Part shown: positions 25,329 through 37,500 of the stretch, piece after piece
Layout: each line of letters starts with the position of its first letter
Position numbering within the stretch: the first letter of the stretch is position 1
Translations under genes and position numbers: made by a program
Notes under the pieces: model-generated
Seen by the model: the letters and a program-made list of their open reading frames with translations, nothing else
The model's database searches: none
What the model was told of the DNA's origin: nothing
Origin: Congeria kusceri
Lineage: Eukaryota; Mollusca; Bivalvia; Myida; Dreissenidae
Length of the DNA stretch: 64,000 bases
Direction of reading: 5' to 3'
Assembly (NCBI GenBank): GCA_027627225.1
Contig: JAPFQT010000039.1
Location: 531,501-595,500 of the forward strand

Positions 25329-25589
25329 AATAGCTATGGTATCTTACATGGTGTTTCAATAAGAGTTTAAAAAGTTAAACGCCGATTTCTCGAAAGATTC
25401 CTTACATGTTGTGTACTGGTTTATTAATCAGGATCGCGGCCCATTGTCTACTGCAGCCGCGGCCTCAATCTAACTGCAGTCGTAGGCCAATTTTCTTAAC
25501 AGCTGAATACCAGTGAGAAATCTTCTTAAAGAAGTGATGATTTTCTACAACGATTTTAAACTGAGGCCCCTACTGCTACGCGCCTGTAT

Positions 25590-27700
25590 TTTTACTTACA
25601 ATGACCTTGATCCCACCCACCCCATATACAGTCCAAAGTCAGGCCTCGCTACAAGTTATCTATGTATGAGGTTTCATTACAATAGCTCAATCCGTTCTAT
25701 AGTCATTGAGATATGGAGTTGTTGCACGCAAACTTCAACCTGAATTTACAATTAGGGGCATAATTCTGCTAAATTACGGGTCAGAGCTATGGGCCTTGGT
25801 CAGTGACCTTATATAATGACCCTGGAGACATGTTTGAAGTTGCAATTGAATATATGTACTAGACATAGAGATATGGAGTTGTTGCAAGTAAACTTTAACC
25901 TGATTTTCTATGCACAAAAAGGGACATAATTCTGTAAATTGCAGGTAAGAGTAATGGGCCTTCGTCAGTGACCTCACATAATGACCCTACACACGTGTGA
26001 ACTTTCAATTAAATATCTGTAGTAGTTAAAGAGATATGTACTTCTTGCACGCAAACCTTAACCTGAATTTTCTATTGCAAAAAAATCTTAACTTTACTTT
26101 TAAGTACAAAAAGGGGCATAATTCTGCTAAAATGCTGGTCAAAATTATGGGTATTGGCCAGTGACCTTATATAATGACCATGAAGGTATGTGTGAAGTTT
26201 CAGTTCAAAATCTGTAGTAGATATAGAGATATGGAGTTGTTGCACGCAAACTTTAACCTGACATGAACTTTTAAGTACAAGAGTGCCGTTTTCACAAAGA
26301 TACTTCCGTCAAAGAAGCTGTTTTGGGGTTAAGATTCAATGACTGAAGAGAAACAATAAAAAAAACTAATAGGGTATAGTCATGGTATTTGTGCATCTAA
26401 TTCATCTCCAAAGCCTCTCTCTAAGTGGTGAGTTGAGGTATCAAAACTATTCCATATATAGTCTTAAATCTATAATCAAGATGCAAAAATAAACAAAAAA
26501 CGTAGAAATAATGTGAAAACCAAATTTTTCGAATCAAAATGCATAAGCCAGCACAAACATTTTTTTTTAAATTTGTGACCTTGACCCCAATCATCCCACA
26601 TGCAATCCCAAGTGAGATCTAGATATAAGGTATCTACATATAAAGTTTCATCAAAATATCTCGATGTCTTCTCAAGCATTGAGCGGAAGCTTGTTTGTCT
26701 ATTTTTTAGTAACCGTGACCTTGACCCCATCCACCACATATGCAATCCTAAGCGAGGTCTAGACAGAAGATATGTATGAAGTTTCATTAAAACATCTTAA
26801 TCATCTTAATGTGTTCACGAGCTATTGAGCGGAAAATGTTTTTTTAATTTTAAGTAAAAGTGACCTTGACCCCATCCACCCCATATGCCATCCCAAGCAA
26901 GGTCTTGATATAAGGTATGTATGTGTAAGGTTTCATTAAAATATCTCAATTCGTTCTCAAGTCATTGAGTGAAAACCGTTTTTCTATTTATAGTAACAGT
27001 GACCTTGACCCTGACCGTACCCATCCCATATGCAATCCCAACTGAGGTCTTGACATAAGGTATTTATAAATTAAATTTCATTAACAGATCTCAATGCATT
27101 CTCAAGTTATGGGAGGAAACAGTTTTTCTATTTTAAGTAACAGTGACCTTGACACCACCCACCCCATATGCAATCCAAAGCAAGGTCTTGCACTAAGGTA
27201 TCTATGTATGAAGTTTCAAAACAATAGCTCTAGGGACCTGATTCTTGTGCACGACACTCTCTCTCACTATGCTTGTCACTTCTGCCAAGTTATTTAAAAA
27301 TCCATCCATGTTGACAAAGATATGCTCCGGACAATATGGTAAGGATTGATTTCTTATATTTGACCTTTGACCTTGAATTGTGACCTTGACCTTGGACCTA
27401 GGGACCTGATTCTTGCGCGCGACACTCTGTCTCATCATGCTTATCACTTCTGTTATTTGAAAATCCAAGAAAATGGAGAACAAGTGCAGACAAGATCTCT
27501 TAAGAAAAAAACTTCAAAGGGCCATAACTTCGCCCGAAACACGCCAACCACTACATGCCAACGAATTGCACAACTAGATGCGACCTGATCAATCCTGCGA
27601 ATTTTCATAAAAGTCCGACCAGGGGTTACGAAGAACAAGCACAGACAAGAGTCAACAAACTCAAAGTAACCTTAGCCCCTAAGGTCATAGAAACGCTACC
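25590..27700. repeat. Mixed composite arrays of three unit types
   Basis: 25600-25740 and 26560-27230 carry CATATGCAATCC/GACCTTGACC units. 25745-26290 carries GGGGCATAATTCTGC units. 27235-27470 carries CTTATCACTTCTGCC/TTTGACCTTTGACCTTG units as in the 15-16 kb array. The mixture suggests several related elements, or one element with a modular interior. A hairpin end is not clear here. No gene is supported. Confidence 0.65.
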
Positions 27701-27839
27701 TACGATACATTTGTCACTAACTCAAAATGGTTGTAAATTAATGTAAAATCGTAAATGTCACCTTAGCTTTAGTTAACTTCATCAGGCTCTTGGTGCTTCC
27801 TGAGAAGTGATTTTGATTGGATTGATTTTATATCAAATA

Positions 27840-28039
27840 ACATGCATTTTTAATTTCATGACGCATAATGTCATGTCATGCAATATATTATATTAGTTAA
27901 ACAATATACTATTATACTCGTACATGTAATATAAAATAATATGATATCATACATGATATGATATGATATATGCTACGTTATGGTGTGCTATGATGTGTTA
28001 CGATATATGATATATGATGTATGATAATAAAATGTAATA
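27840..28039. repeat. ATGATAT-type low-complexity tract, left part
   Basis: Degenerate ATGATAT/TGATATATG repeats run up to a MITE at 28042 and resume after it (28541-28575), so the MITE appears to have inserted into one tract. Confidence 0.8.
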
Positions 28040-28041
28040 TA

Positions 28042-28540
28042 CAGTCGACTTCTCATGCCTCCGCTTTCTTGATGGCTCGAAGTTTCTTCAAGGGACCAGT
28101 ACTTTTTGCTATATATTCATATAAATTTATGTTGTTGGGCTCAAGTTAACGAGGGTTGAATTTTCGAATGGTTCAAAGTGTTTGTCACGTTCCCGGTTAC
28201 AGTTTTCACACATTTAATTGTTTGTTTGGCTTGAACACGCTTCGGTCACATAGAGACGTTAATATCTTCGATGCCATTGATTAGTTTAAAGTGTTAAGCA
28301 AATTCAATAACTGATTTCACAGCTTTCAAAAACTAAAACATATAATTAATTGTTTGTTGTTTGATAATAACCAGTACAGATATCTGAATACTTTTAAATT
28401 TGAGATTTGAAAATAAGGCAGACAGATTACTGCCCATACATGTTGAATTACACATTTTCAAACTCCATTTAGCTCGAAGTTTCGAATGCTCTAAGTTTCC
28501 GAGCTGGTCCTTGCGCCTTCAAGCCATTGGTAGTTGACTG
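28042..28540. mobile_element. pogo/mariner-like MITE with TA target duplication
   Basis: The left end CAGTCGACTTCTCATG and the inverted right end CAGTCAACTACCAATG form imperfect TIRs. Both are flanked by TA (28040-28041 and 28541-28542). Internal GCTCGAAGTTTC and its relatives near each end extend the symmetry. The length is 499 bp and no transposase frame is visible. CAGT-starting TIRs with TA duplications are typical of the pogo/Tc1-mariner superfamily. Confidence 0.75.
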
Positions 28541-28610
28541 TATGATATGTTATGATATATGATATGATATATCAGTACTATTTACATCATATTAAAATTT
28601 GGAACACAAA

Positions 28611-28640
28611 GCAATAACATCTACCAACTGAGATATGCCC
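28611..28640 (-). repeat. Possible tRNA-like fragment (A box only)
   Basis: The minus strand has ATCTCAGTTGGTAGATG, similar to a tRNA A box, but no B box was found at the right spacing. It may be a decayed SINE head. Confidence 0.25.
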
Positions 28641-28730
28641 ACCCATCGTCTCTATTTCCTCTTGGTTGCTACAACATAAAGTGGTTAGGTATATAGAGAA
28701 TATTTGTAGGTTTTCGGTGTGATAATGCAT

Positions 28731-28824
28731 GATATCATCACTGGAAAGGGAGACAATTAATATTTTCACAAGCATTTGTGTGAGTGAAAATATATACATT
28801 TATTCCCTTTCCGGTGATGATATC
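28731..28824. repeat. 94-bp near-perfect palindrome
   Basis: The arm GATATCATCACTGGAAAGG (from 28731) pairs with CCTTTCCGGTGATGATATC (ending 28824) with one mismatch, and an inner pair AATATTTTCAC/GTGAAAATAT continues the stem around a short loop at about 28770-28785. It could be a short foldback element or a cruciform-forming site. Confidence 0.85.
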
Positions 28825-28879
28825 AGGCAGGGGTCTCTCTCTGGTTTGGTGGAAGAGTACCTGTACCCTCAGGTGGGTG

Positions 28880-29036
28880 AATTTTAGAGTGGTTTTATAC
28901 AGAATTAAGTTTCGTTTGAACCCCTTCAATACTAATGGAGTTATGCTCCACACAAGAAGCGTGACGGACGGACGAACAGACGTATGGACGATGCGATTAC
29001 TATATGCCCCCGAAGTGCCCTTTGGGGGGCATAAAA
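28880..29036 (+). repeat. 3' end fragment of a composite element
   Basis: AAGTTTCGTTTGAACCCC and TACTAATGGAGTTATGCTCC (a unit also seen at 7505 and 9725) are followed by GACGGACGGACGAACAGACG, GATGCGATTACTATATG, and the hairpin CCCCCGAAG...CTTTGGGGGGCATAAAA. This is the clearest copy of the 3' module in the window. Confidence 0.75.
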
Positions 29037-29797
29037 ATTGTTTTTGGGATACACGGTACCAGTAGGTTTCAAACTCATGACTACAAAATCAAACACTTCA
29101 ATAAAATTTCCATGTGACACTAATCAGAGTATGTCGATGGCGCCCATGAATGTAACGGTACCTCATGTACATTTCATTCATATTGATCTTATTACTACTA
29201 CTAATTTTCCTGCACCCGCGAAGAGTCATTGACCACTCTTTTTATGATAAATTATATACATTTGACAAATGTTTATAGAAGCACTGTTTTGCCATCATAC
29301 TGAACAATGCTTAAATATTCATTGTTCATAAATGAACTTTATTTTTGAACATTGTATTGTTGACCGACTGTCGATACGCCCCTTAACATAACTGCAAGAA
29401 TAAGGAAATGACTTTGCATAATTGGAACACCTCTTTAGCTCTGCCATTTTGAAAATGAAATTAGCTGGATATCAATGGGTATGCCAACACATTTGATGTT
29501 TTGATGATTATTATATACACAATCATAGTGTTAGGATGTGCCTAAACATATCTGTTGGTTCGTTGTGTTTGGATTTTGTGCCATTTTGAACAGTATTTGG
29601 GGTTACCATTGCGGTCAGTTAACATACTCACACTTTTCCTCGGCAAGCTTAGCCTACCTAAGTGGTTTACCAGTACTAAGAGTGGTTTACGAGTACTAAG
29701 TGCACATACCTATGCCACTAACAACTGTCCTGCTTGAATGAGAGGTAGGAGGACAAATTATTTCATGACCAATACCCACACCAGTTATTAGGCTGGG
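29037..29797. other. No gene recognised
   Basis: AT-rich sequence with a small direct repeat (AGTGGTTTACCAGTACTAAG-like) near 29660-29700. No coding signal. Confidence 0.5.
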
Positions 29798-29862
29798 CTG
29801 GGGCTCGGACCCACGATCCCCGGATTGACAGCCCAGCGCTCTACCAACTGAGGGTTGGAGTT
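29798..29862 (-). repeat. tRNA-derived SINE head
   Basis: The minus strand carries A box CTCAGTTGGTAGAGCGC and B box GTGGGTCCGAGCCC at tRNA-like spacing. The arms are imperfect. It abuts a tandem array at 29868, so the array may have inserted next to it or removed its body. Confidence 0.6.
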
Positions 29863-29867
29863 ATATA

Positions 29868-30290
29868 AACCATGTGACCCCCCCAGGGGCATGGCCAGTT
29901 TTGTCAACAAGGGCATCATTTGCACAATATTGTAGAGGACAACTCTATAATGTCACAATACCAAATATGAAACCTATGGCCCTAGCGGTTTCAGAGTAGA
30001 AGATTTTTAAAGTCATTTGGCCATTTAAGTCAATATAAACCATGTGACTCCCGAAGCGTGGCCCCTTTTGACCCCAGGGGCATAATTTCAACAATCTGTG
30101 TAGAGGACAACTAGTAAATGTCACATATCAAATATGAAACCTTTGGGCCTAGCGGTTTCAGAGGAAAATATTTTTTAAATTGTTTTGCTATATATTCTGT
30201 ATAAACCATGTGACACCCATTAGCATAATTTGAACAAGGCCGTCCAAAGGAGAGCTATATCCCCCGCCGTGTTCCTTCATTAGATTTTAA
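29868..30290. repeat. Array of about 168-bp units (ATAAACCATGTGAC)
   Basis: About two and a half units start near 29868, 30037 and 30203. They contain ATAAACCATGTGAC, GGGCATAATTTGAACAA, GTAGAGGACAACT and CCTAGCGGTTTCAGAG. No coding signal. Confidence 0.8.
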
Positions 30291-31705
30291 AAGTGACTTT
30301 GAAGTATCACACTGACCTTTATCTGGCGCAGTTGGACCAGATATGAAAGTACAGTTTCAGAAATCTAGATATGGAGCTGACACAAAAATGGAAACACAAA
30401 GATTCGACTTTTAAGTGTGACCTTGACTGCTCCATGCCTTCTGCACATCGTAATGAACATATGAGCCAAGTTTTATGAAAATCCTTCAAAGGGCATAGGA
30501 GATATGGAGCAGGAACAAAAACGGAGTATCAAACATTTGACCTTCAATTGTGACCTTGACCTTGAGGTGGCATGACTGCCTCATGCCTTCTGCACACTGC
30601 CTTAATGTGATAAACATTTGAGGCAAGTTTCATGAAAATCCTTTACATGGCACAGGAGATATAGAACAGACATGAAAATACAGGCTCAAACATTCAACCT
30701 TCAAGTGTGACCTTGACTTTGAGTTGGTACGACTGGCTTATGCCTTCTGCACATGGTCTCAATCGGCAAATCATTTTAGCCAAGTTGAAAATCCTTCAAA
30801 ATGTATAGAGGATATGGAGCAGACATGAAAAACAGACACGAAAATGGAGGCTCAAAAACTTAACCTTCAAGTGTGCTCTTGACCTTGCACTGGCTTGAAA
30901 GGCCCATGCCTTCTGCACCTCGTCTAAATGACCAAAGCATTTGAGACAAGTTTCATGAAATATTTCAAAAGGCATAGGAGATATGGAGCGGACTGGAAAT
31001 AAAGGCTCGAAGATTTGACCTTCAAGTGTGACCTTGACCTTGAGCCAGCGTGACTGATCCATGCCTTCTGCACATCGTCTTAATGATCTAAACATTTGAG
31101 CCAAGTTTCATGAAAATCCTTCAAAGGGTAAAGGAAATACGGAGCGGACACGAAATGGAGGCTCGAACATTTGACCTTCAAGTGTGACCTTGACCTTGAG
31201 CTGGCTTGAAAGGCCCATGCCTTCGGCACATCGTCTAAATGACCAAAGCATTTGAGCCAAGTTTCATGAAATATTTCAAAAGGCATAGGAGATATGGATC
31301 GGACACGAAATGGAGGATCAAATATTTGACCTTCAAGTGTGACCTTGACCTTGAGCCGGCGTGACTGACTCATGCCTTTTGCAAATCGTCTTAATGACCT
31401 AAATATTTGAGCCAAGTTTCATGAAAATCCTTCAAAGGGTAAAGGAGATATGGAGCGGACACACAATGGAGGCTCAAACATTTGACCTTTAAGTGCAAAC
31501 TTGACCTTGAGCCGGCGTGACTGACTCGTGCCTTCTGCACATCGTCTCAATGATCTAAACATATGAGCCAAGTTTCATCCTTCAAAGGATATAGGAGATA
31601 TGGAGCGGACACAAAAATGTTACGGACAGACAGACGGACAGACAGACAAGTTGATTCCAGTATAACCCCCTTACAACTTCATTGTGCGTGTTGTGCATGG
31701 TATAA
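30291..31705 (+). repeat. Array of about 155-bp units with TTCAAGTGTGACCTTGACC
   Basis: About eight to nine units contain ATTTGACCTTCAAGTGTGAC, TGACTGACTCATGCCTTCTG, CACATCGTCTTAATG, TGAGCCAAGTTTCATG and AGGAGATATGGAGCGGACAC. The array ends with ACGGACAGACAGACGGACAG and TATAACCCCCTTACAAC, an eroded version of the shared 3' module. Open frames on the minus strand (30796-31415) simply reflect the repeat. Confidence 0.85.
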
Positions 31706-32345
31706 AAATAGTGATGTTCTAGCATTCATAAATAATAAAATTCATAGACAAAATCAACATTGAATCATTTATTTTTCCTATCGTCCCTTGATAAACTGCT
31801 CCGATGTTCAGATAACACAAGCAATCCAAATTTTCCATGTTGAAACATATTATTAAAAAAAGACCAAGCATCGCTCACCTAGCTACAGATGCATTTTGAC
31901 AAACAAGGATTTAAATTAAAACGTGTGAAAGGTTTTCAATAAAGAAAATAAGGTCTTTTTTAATATTGTATTAAACGTGGTTTAAACCATTTCTGTAAAT
32001 AGGTAAACGCTATAATTATAGAAAAATTCAGAACAACAGACCATCCCAAAAGCTCATTTTGATCATTTGTACAATAATAAGGTCTAAACATTACAGTAGC
32101 ACAAGTTGCATACAACCTTTTAAAAATGTGTAAACACACTCTAAACAATTGTACAACTGAGACATTTGCATTAAAGGTACTGGCAACCAGTATCAACAGA
32201 AATATTTTTTCACATGTGCCATCAATACAAAAATTCAACAGTGCAGCTCGTTTTAATCTTTAAATTACCAGAGAAACATCTACTGGTGGCAACGCATGGC
32301 TGCTGATTATATGATCTAGCTATGACAGATATTCCCGATAACTAG
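31706..32345. other. No gene recognised
   Basis: AT-rich sequence. The motif CATCGCTCACCTAGC near 31871 resembles the head of the GGCTCACCTGAG-type family found at 55.2 kb, without a recognisable body. Confidence 0.45.
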
Positions 32346-33040
32346 AGAAATGTGCTACTAATCATAAATATAACAAGAAATGTCTTTAAAAAAAGACAAT
32401 TTGACGTTGAAATTAATATTGAGATGTCATTTAAAAATTACCTAAACAGATGGCCAAGATGATCGGTTACGTGACTTCTCAGACCCCAGATTTTTTGGTC
32501 CCCACCAATATTAGACTTATTGGACCCCAGATTTTTTGGTCCCCACCAATATTAGACTTATTGGACCCCAGGTTTTTTGGTCCCCACCAATATTAGACTT
32601 ATTGGACCCCAGGTTTTTTGGTCCCCACCAATATTAGACTTATTGGACCCCAGGTTTTTTGGTCCCCACCAATATTAGACTTATTGGACCCCAGGTTTTT
32701 TGGTCCCCACCAATATTAGACTTATTGGACCCCAGGTTTTTTGGTCCCCACCAATATTAGACTTATTGGACCCCAGGTTTTTTGGTATCCACCAATATTA
32801 GACTTATTGGACCCCAGGTTTTTTGGTCCCCACCAATATTAGACTTATTGGACCCCAGATTTTTTGGTCCCCACCAATATTAGACTTATTGGACCCCAGG
32901 TTTTTTGGTCCCCACCAATATTAGACTTATTGGACCCCAGGTTTTTTGGTCCCCACCAATATTAGACTTATTGGACCCCAGATTTTTTTCCGACACTATA
33001 AGAAAACTTCTCGGACCCAAAAGTTAATTTGAGATAAATT
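32346..33040 (+). mobile_element. Dispersed element carrying an expanded 41-bp minisatellite
   Basis: The flanks match 19130-19335 in inverted orientation. The left flank has AAATGTCTTTAAA and GGCCAAGATGATCGGTTA; the right flank has ATAAGAAAACTTCTCGGACC and TTAATTTGAGATAAATT. The centre is a 41-bp tandem repeat (next entry). No coding capacity. Confidence 0.8.
32480..32990. repeat. 41-bp minisatellite, about 12 copies
   Basis: The unit is TTGGACCCCAGGTTTTTTGG followed by TCCCCACCAATATTAGACTTA. Copies are almost identical; the visible variation is GATTTTTT versus GGTTTTTT and one TATCC for TCCCC (near 32787). Confidence 0.95.
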
Positions 33041-34330
33041 TATTAATTTAAAAATTAAATAAAATTATTAACAATGTCAGAAAATAATTTCTGGAATGAT
33101 TTAAAAGTATTATGTATCAGACGAGTCTATATAGTAATTTATAGTACCGGTAATATACCATTCATGTTAGTTACATAATATAATAACGATTTGAAGTCAA
33201 ATATGCATTTAAACTGTGTATCCCAATAAAAAGCAATAGTAAGGGAACATTCAACGACTTTTGAAATGTTAAGACTTTATATTTGATAACGCAAGATAAA
33301 CATTCATAAGACTATGACAATTTTAAATTATATCAGTAGAAATAGGATATATATGGGGTTCCTGTGTATAATTAGCATTGCAAATTGTGTATTCATGCTA
33401 CGCGAATAACATTTCGACGTACATGTATTCCGAATCTTCTTTCATAACATTTTATCAATAGAAAATGTAGGATTTTTTTTATAGATTAAATAACATCTAC
33501 TGGAGAAGTTGATAGAAAGATGCAATTATAAATAATCGTTAATAAATCGTTACCACAATTTTAATTCAAATTAACAGTAAGTTTATAATATAAATTCCCC
33601 ATTTATTGAAATTTTTAGGTTTATGATTCTCTTAACGCTATTATTGATGCATGTACGAGTACAATAACGCAACTATACAACGGTTGCTAGCTACGCGCGC
33701 TATTTTTAGAATGGCACTTCTGTTTCTGGAATGTGATGAACTCGCTACAATCAATGGGCTATGTTGAACGGAAACACTGGACTGAGATTTATGAATGGGA
33801 ACATTGCACAATTGCTATTTATAGAGCGTACAGCTTATATAAATGTTGGCTAAACGAAATAGTTATTTATTATATAAATGAATATAGCACTCTGTTTATG
33901 GCATACAATGAGAAAATACGTTCATAATTAGCCTCAGTTGTAAAGTATATGTTGAAGATATGTGTATCACTTTTATGTAAACAATTATGTAAATTTTTTA
34001 TCCCAAAAAGTATGCAACAGTTATTGGTAAACCATTGTTTGAAGTTTGCATTCCCTAGAATTAGAAAATTTGCCCAATTCTATTGGCATTCAATTTTCTT
34101 GCTGCATAATTATCGCAAGAAAATCTGGGTCAAAAGTGATCTTAGACAGCTACGCCGAAAAAATTCAAATGCCTTAGCCTTAACAATTTTCAGAAAAATA
34201 AGAGGACCATGAATCTTGAAGGTTCTTTGTGTTCTGATCAACCACGGTAGATAGAGCGCGAATTTGTTTAATGACGTCACGGTCAAGCTCTGTTTGTTTA
34301 TGTGAATTTTGAAGAACTCAGTTATGCAGT
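33041..34330. other. No gene recognised
   Basis: AT-rich; open frames up to about 87 codons have no recognisable features. Confidence 0.5.
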
Positions 34331-34560
34331 TTGAAGTACACACTTTGAATTGTGAACTATGAAGTGTAAATTGTGAAGTGTTAACTATGAAGTATGAAGA
34401 GTGAGTATAAATGTTAAAATGTGAACTATGAAGTATGAAGTGCGTACTATGAAGTGTAAAGTATGAAATGTGAAATATATTATACTATATAGTATACTGT
34501 ATAGTGTATTATGACGTGTGAAGTGTGAACTATGGACTGTGAACTGTGAAAGTCTAAAGT
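34331..34560. repeat. Degenerate TGAAGTGTGAACTA repeats
   Basis: Short imperfect repeats of the form GAACTATGAAGTGTGAA run through this segment. The unit is irregular, about 8-16 bp. Confidence 0.75.
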
Positions 34561-35570
34561 CACCACTGGGCTTTCGTACCTACAGCATGAGGTTTTTACG
34601 ACTTTTATCATAATCACGAGTCACACTGTACATGTTTGAAATATAACTGTACTAACAATCTCGTTTTCAATTCTGATATAGGTTATGGTTTGCGAATGGA
34701 AACAGTTAAAGGGACATATTGATGGGAATTTGACGATAACATTCGTAAATAAAAGTTCATTGACAGAAAATTAAATAAAGCACTACTAACAATAATAGTC
34801 TTGATTACAGAAACAATTGACAAATGATTTAATATTACAGCAAAACATCCGAGACACTTTCACGGTCATTGCAATATTAGTAGTAGCTGTAGTAAAACTA
34901 ATATGAATTATATGTACATATTTTACCCTTACGGGCATGGACAACATTGATAACATTTATATAGCGCAGTGAAGCTCGCAATAAAGTGAAGCAACTTTGT
35001 ATAGGTGCGTTCAAATCTTACTGGAAAACGTATCTAAAAACGTTTTATACAATTTCATTTATACATTTTTGCTACTTGTAAAATATACTGTAGATAAATA
35101 GGAATATCTCGTTTTTTTATTATGTATCTGCATTTTTGTACAATATGCCACTTTAAAGGAAACGTTTCATAATAACCTCATTATTGTAGTTAATAATTAT
35201 TTGATAATATAGCTAAAACAATGGTCATCCAAGAGACTTTTACCGGCATGGAAAAATTAGTACTAGTAATTGTAAAACAGGAATATTGATTTAATCGATG
35301 GCTGCTCCCGAACCCTGCATTGACCTTGAAATGTGGCATTGACTTTACCCTATGGACCTGATTCATGAAAGACACCCTGACTTAATGAGACAAACATTTG
35401 TGTAAAGAGATTAAAAAAACAACAACCATTAAAAACAATAACCGTTGTATATTATATGTATAAGTTCGGAGAAGCAAAAAGCCAATTCCGGTGTTTGACC
35501 TTTAAATATACTCTTGAGCTTTGACCTACAGTCATGGTTCATGGCTTAACATGCTGCCTTACTAGACACG
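34561..35570. other. No gene recognised
   Basis: AT-rich. The last part, from about 35310, has scattered GACCTTGAAATG and TTTGACCTTTAAAT motifs and is probably the eroded body of the element whose 3' end is at 35571-35640. Confidence 0.5.
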
Positions 35571-35640
35571 ACACACTGGGACTGGGCGGGACGGGACAAA
35601 GTGAGTCCTGTATAGCCCCCCCCCCATCATGATTGGCGGG
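35571..35640 (+). repeat. 3' hairpin module of a composite element
   Basis: GGGACTGGGCGGGACGGGAC is followed by TATAGCCCCCCCCCC-ATCATGATT-GGCGGGGGTAAATAA. The arrangement matches the tails at 3744, 28984 and 49853. Confidence 0.6.
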
Positions 35641-37500
35641 GGTAAATAAGCAATAAAATATGGAAACACTTTCAGCTGGTATTTTGCGATCGTTATTGCT
35701 CAAAACAATCGTCCGGATTGTGAATGTACAAAGTGGATAAATTGGCCAGAATATAGGTCTATAGATATGCACATTACAAAGGGCTGCTCAGGCAAGATTA
35801 CCTAGTTTTAGGAAAGGCCTTAGGCTATATTAGTCGTGCACGACAAGTAAATGTATCTAAAATGATAAAAATTTAGAACATATTAACTAATCAAACAACT
35901 TCAAACTGCATCTGTCTCCATCACCATTTCACTGATATGTCAGTCACCACGTGACGAGATATAGAAAGATAATCATCCCAACAATGGTACACATTTACAC
36001 TGAAATAGCATGTCACTGTCATTTAACGGGACCATTTTCATAGTTAACTTTTCAATTTCGTATTGCTGTAATGTTACATAAACGTTAAACATCCAGGCAC
36101 GTGTTACCATTATAATGTCTTACTACATGTAATACCTATCACCAGCCAATGTGAATCACAAAAACATTGCCCTTATGTCCGCTTTACAAATTATTGCAAA
36201 ATGTTGGCAGTGATATTTTTTGTGTGTGAAATCAGGGCTTTTATTGGCTAATTTTATAGCCATTATACTCCCAGTGGCAAAAAGTATCGTTTTTTCCTAA
36301 ATCATGCAGTCCCAAAGTTCGCAATTATTGGATTGACTTTCAGATGTTTGGAAATAAGAGGTCTTCAATGCAGAAAAAATACTGTTGAAGTTTTAATAAC
36401 CGTTTTACTGATTTGTTTTTGTTCAGAACATTCTTTTTTTTAATGTAGTTTTATCAATAATTCTTCACATTTTATTAATCAAACAATTATACTTTTCCCC
36501 AATTTTATGTGAATTGATGCTAAAAGTCCCAATTTCATGGGTATAGGTCATATTTCCAAAATGGTGAAAAGCCCTGGAACAAATATCAACGATGTAGCCC
36601 AGATGTGCTATGCAGTTTTTATTTAGACAAAACTGAATCTTTCAATCAAAAATATCAATGAAATGAAATGAAACATCATAATAAAACGTGTATTGGCACT
36701 TTATTGTGACACGTGCCTGGTGACATACGGGGTCATTTCATGCAGATATATAGACAATCACAGTCCAGAGTCTGCAATATTTAGCATGCGACGTAGTAAA
36801 CTAGTTTAAATCCACATCACCAATATATAACTTGGTGATAAATAATTTAAGTCAATAATCTGACCACCAACGTTTTTAAGATATTAAATTGTAGACGTTG
36901 ATCCAAGACGTCCTGTGATACATTGAGCCTTTACTCACTCTGTCAGGTGATTTTAAGACATATCATTCATTGACGAGGTGAAAGAGTGAATGATAACCTG
37001 ATTATGCTGACTGAAATAGTATCATCCCACTTTGGGTTTTTAATTTGGTCACAGTAATAGGAACAGGGATTGCGCAATCAATTGTCCGTATTGCCCAGCT
37101 TGTCCCAGAGCCTGTACGGACGAGTGACATCTTGCCACAATTACTGATAAATACTGTACATTACGGACGAGCAGCAAAATCATTTGTCAAAAAACGGACG
37201 AGTAAGGCAATATGAGATTTCGCAACCCCTGGTAGATATCGCATATAAAGGTTTTCATATGCAACAAACCTTGGGTGCAGTTTGGCTGCAGTTGGCAGTC
37301 ATCAAAGCACTAATCACTGGGCGGTCCTTCAAAGTTCCAGTCCCATGTACAGGTGACATCTGAGGTGTAGCCTTCAACACTCTGTAATAACAGACGAACA
37401 TGGTATATATCAAATACAACCAACTTCATAGTTCATAACACTGAAATCAATGTAGAATTCAGAAAATTTCTGTTCACTAAAGCACTTCCTGGTAAGTTGT
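35641..37500. repeat. Segmental duplicate A (partner 54310-58575)
   Basis: Extended similarity to the later segment in the same orientation: CTTTCAGCTGGTATTTTG, AAGATTACCTAGTTT, AACTAATCAAACAACTT, GGGACCATTTTCATA, then ATCATCCCACT, TTGTCCGTATTGCCCAGC, and the exon at the right end. About 2.7 kb present in the partner between about 54950 and 57680 is missing here. The segment looks like intron and one exon of a gene, copied once. Confidence 0.85.
37270..37381 (-). pseudogene. Broken copy of the cysteine-rich exon
   Basis: The same 112-bp length and flanking splice signals (TATTACAG before, CCAAG-GTTTG after) as the exon at 58346-58457. In the homologous frame it reads SVEGYTSDVTCTWDWN, then a TAG stop at 37312-37310 in place of the Glu codon, and the first of the two cysteines before that position is Ser. 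A Ser later in the partner is Cys here. The stop and the lost cysteine indicate a non-functional exon copy. Confidence 0.7.

Noticed and set aside
30796..31415. Two similar minus-strand open frames of about 100 codons
   Set aside because: They are translations of the 155-bp tandem units; their similarity to each other is explained by the repeat.
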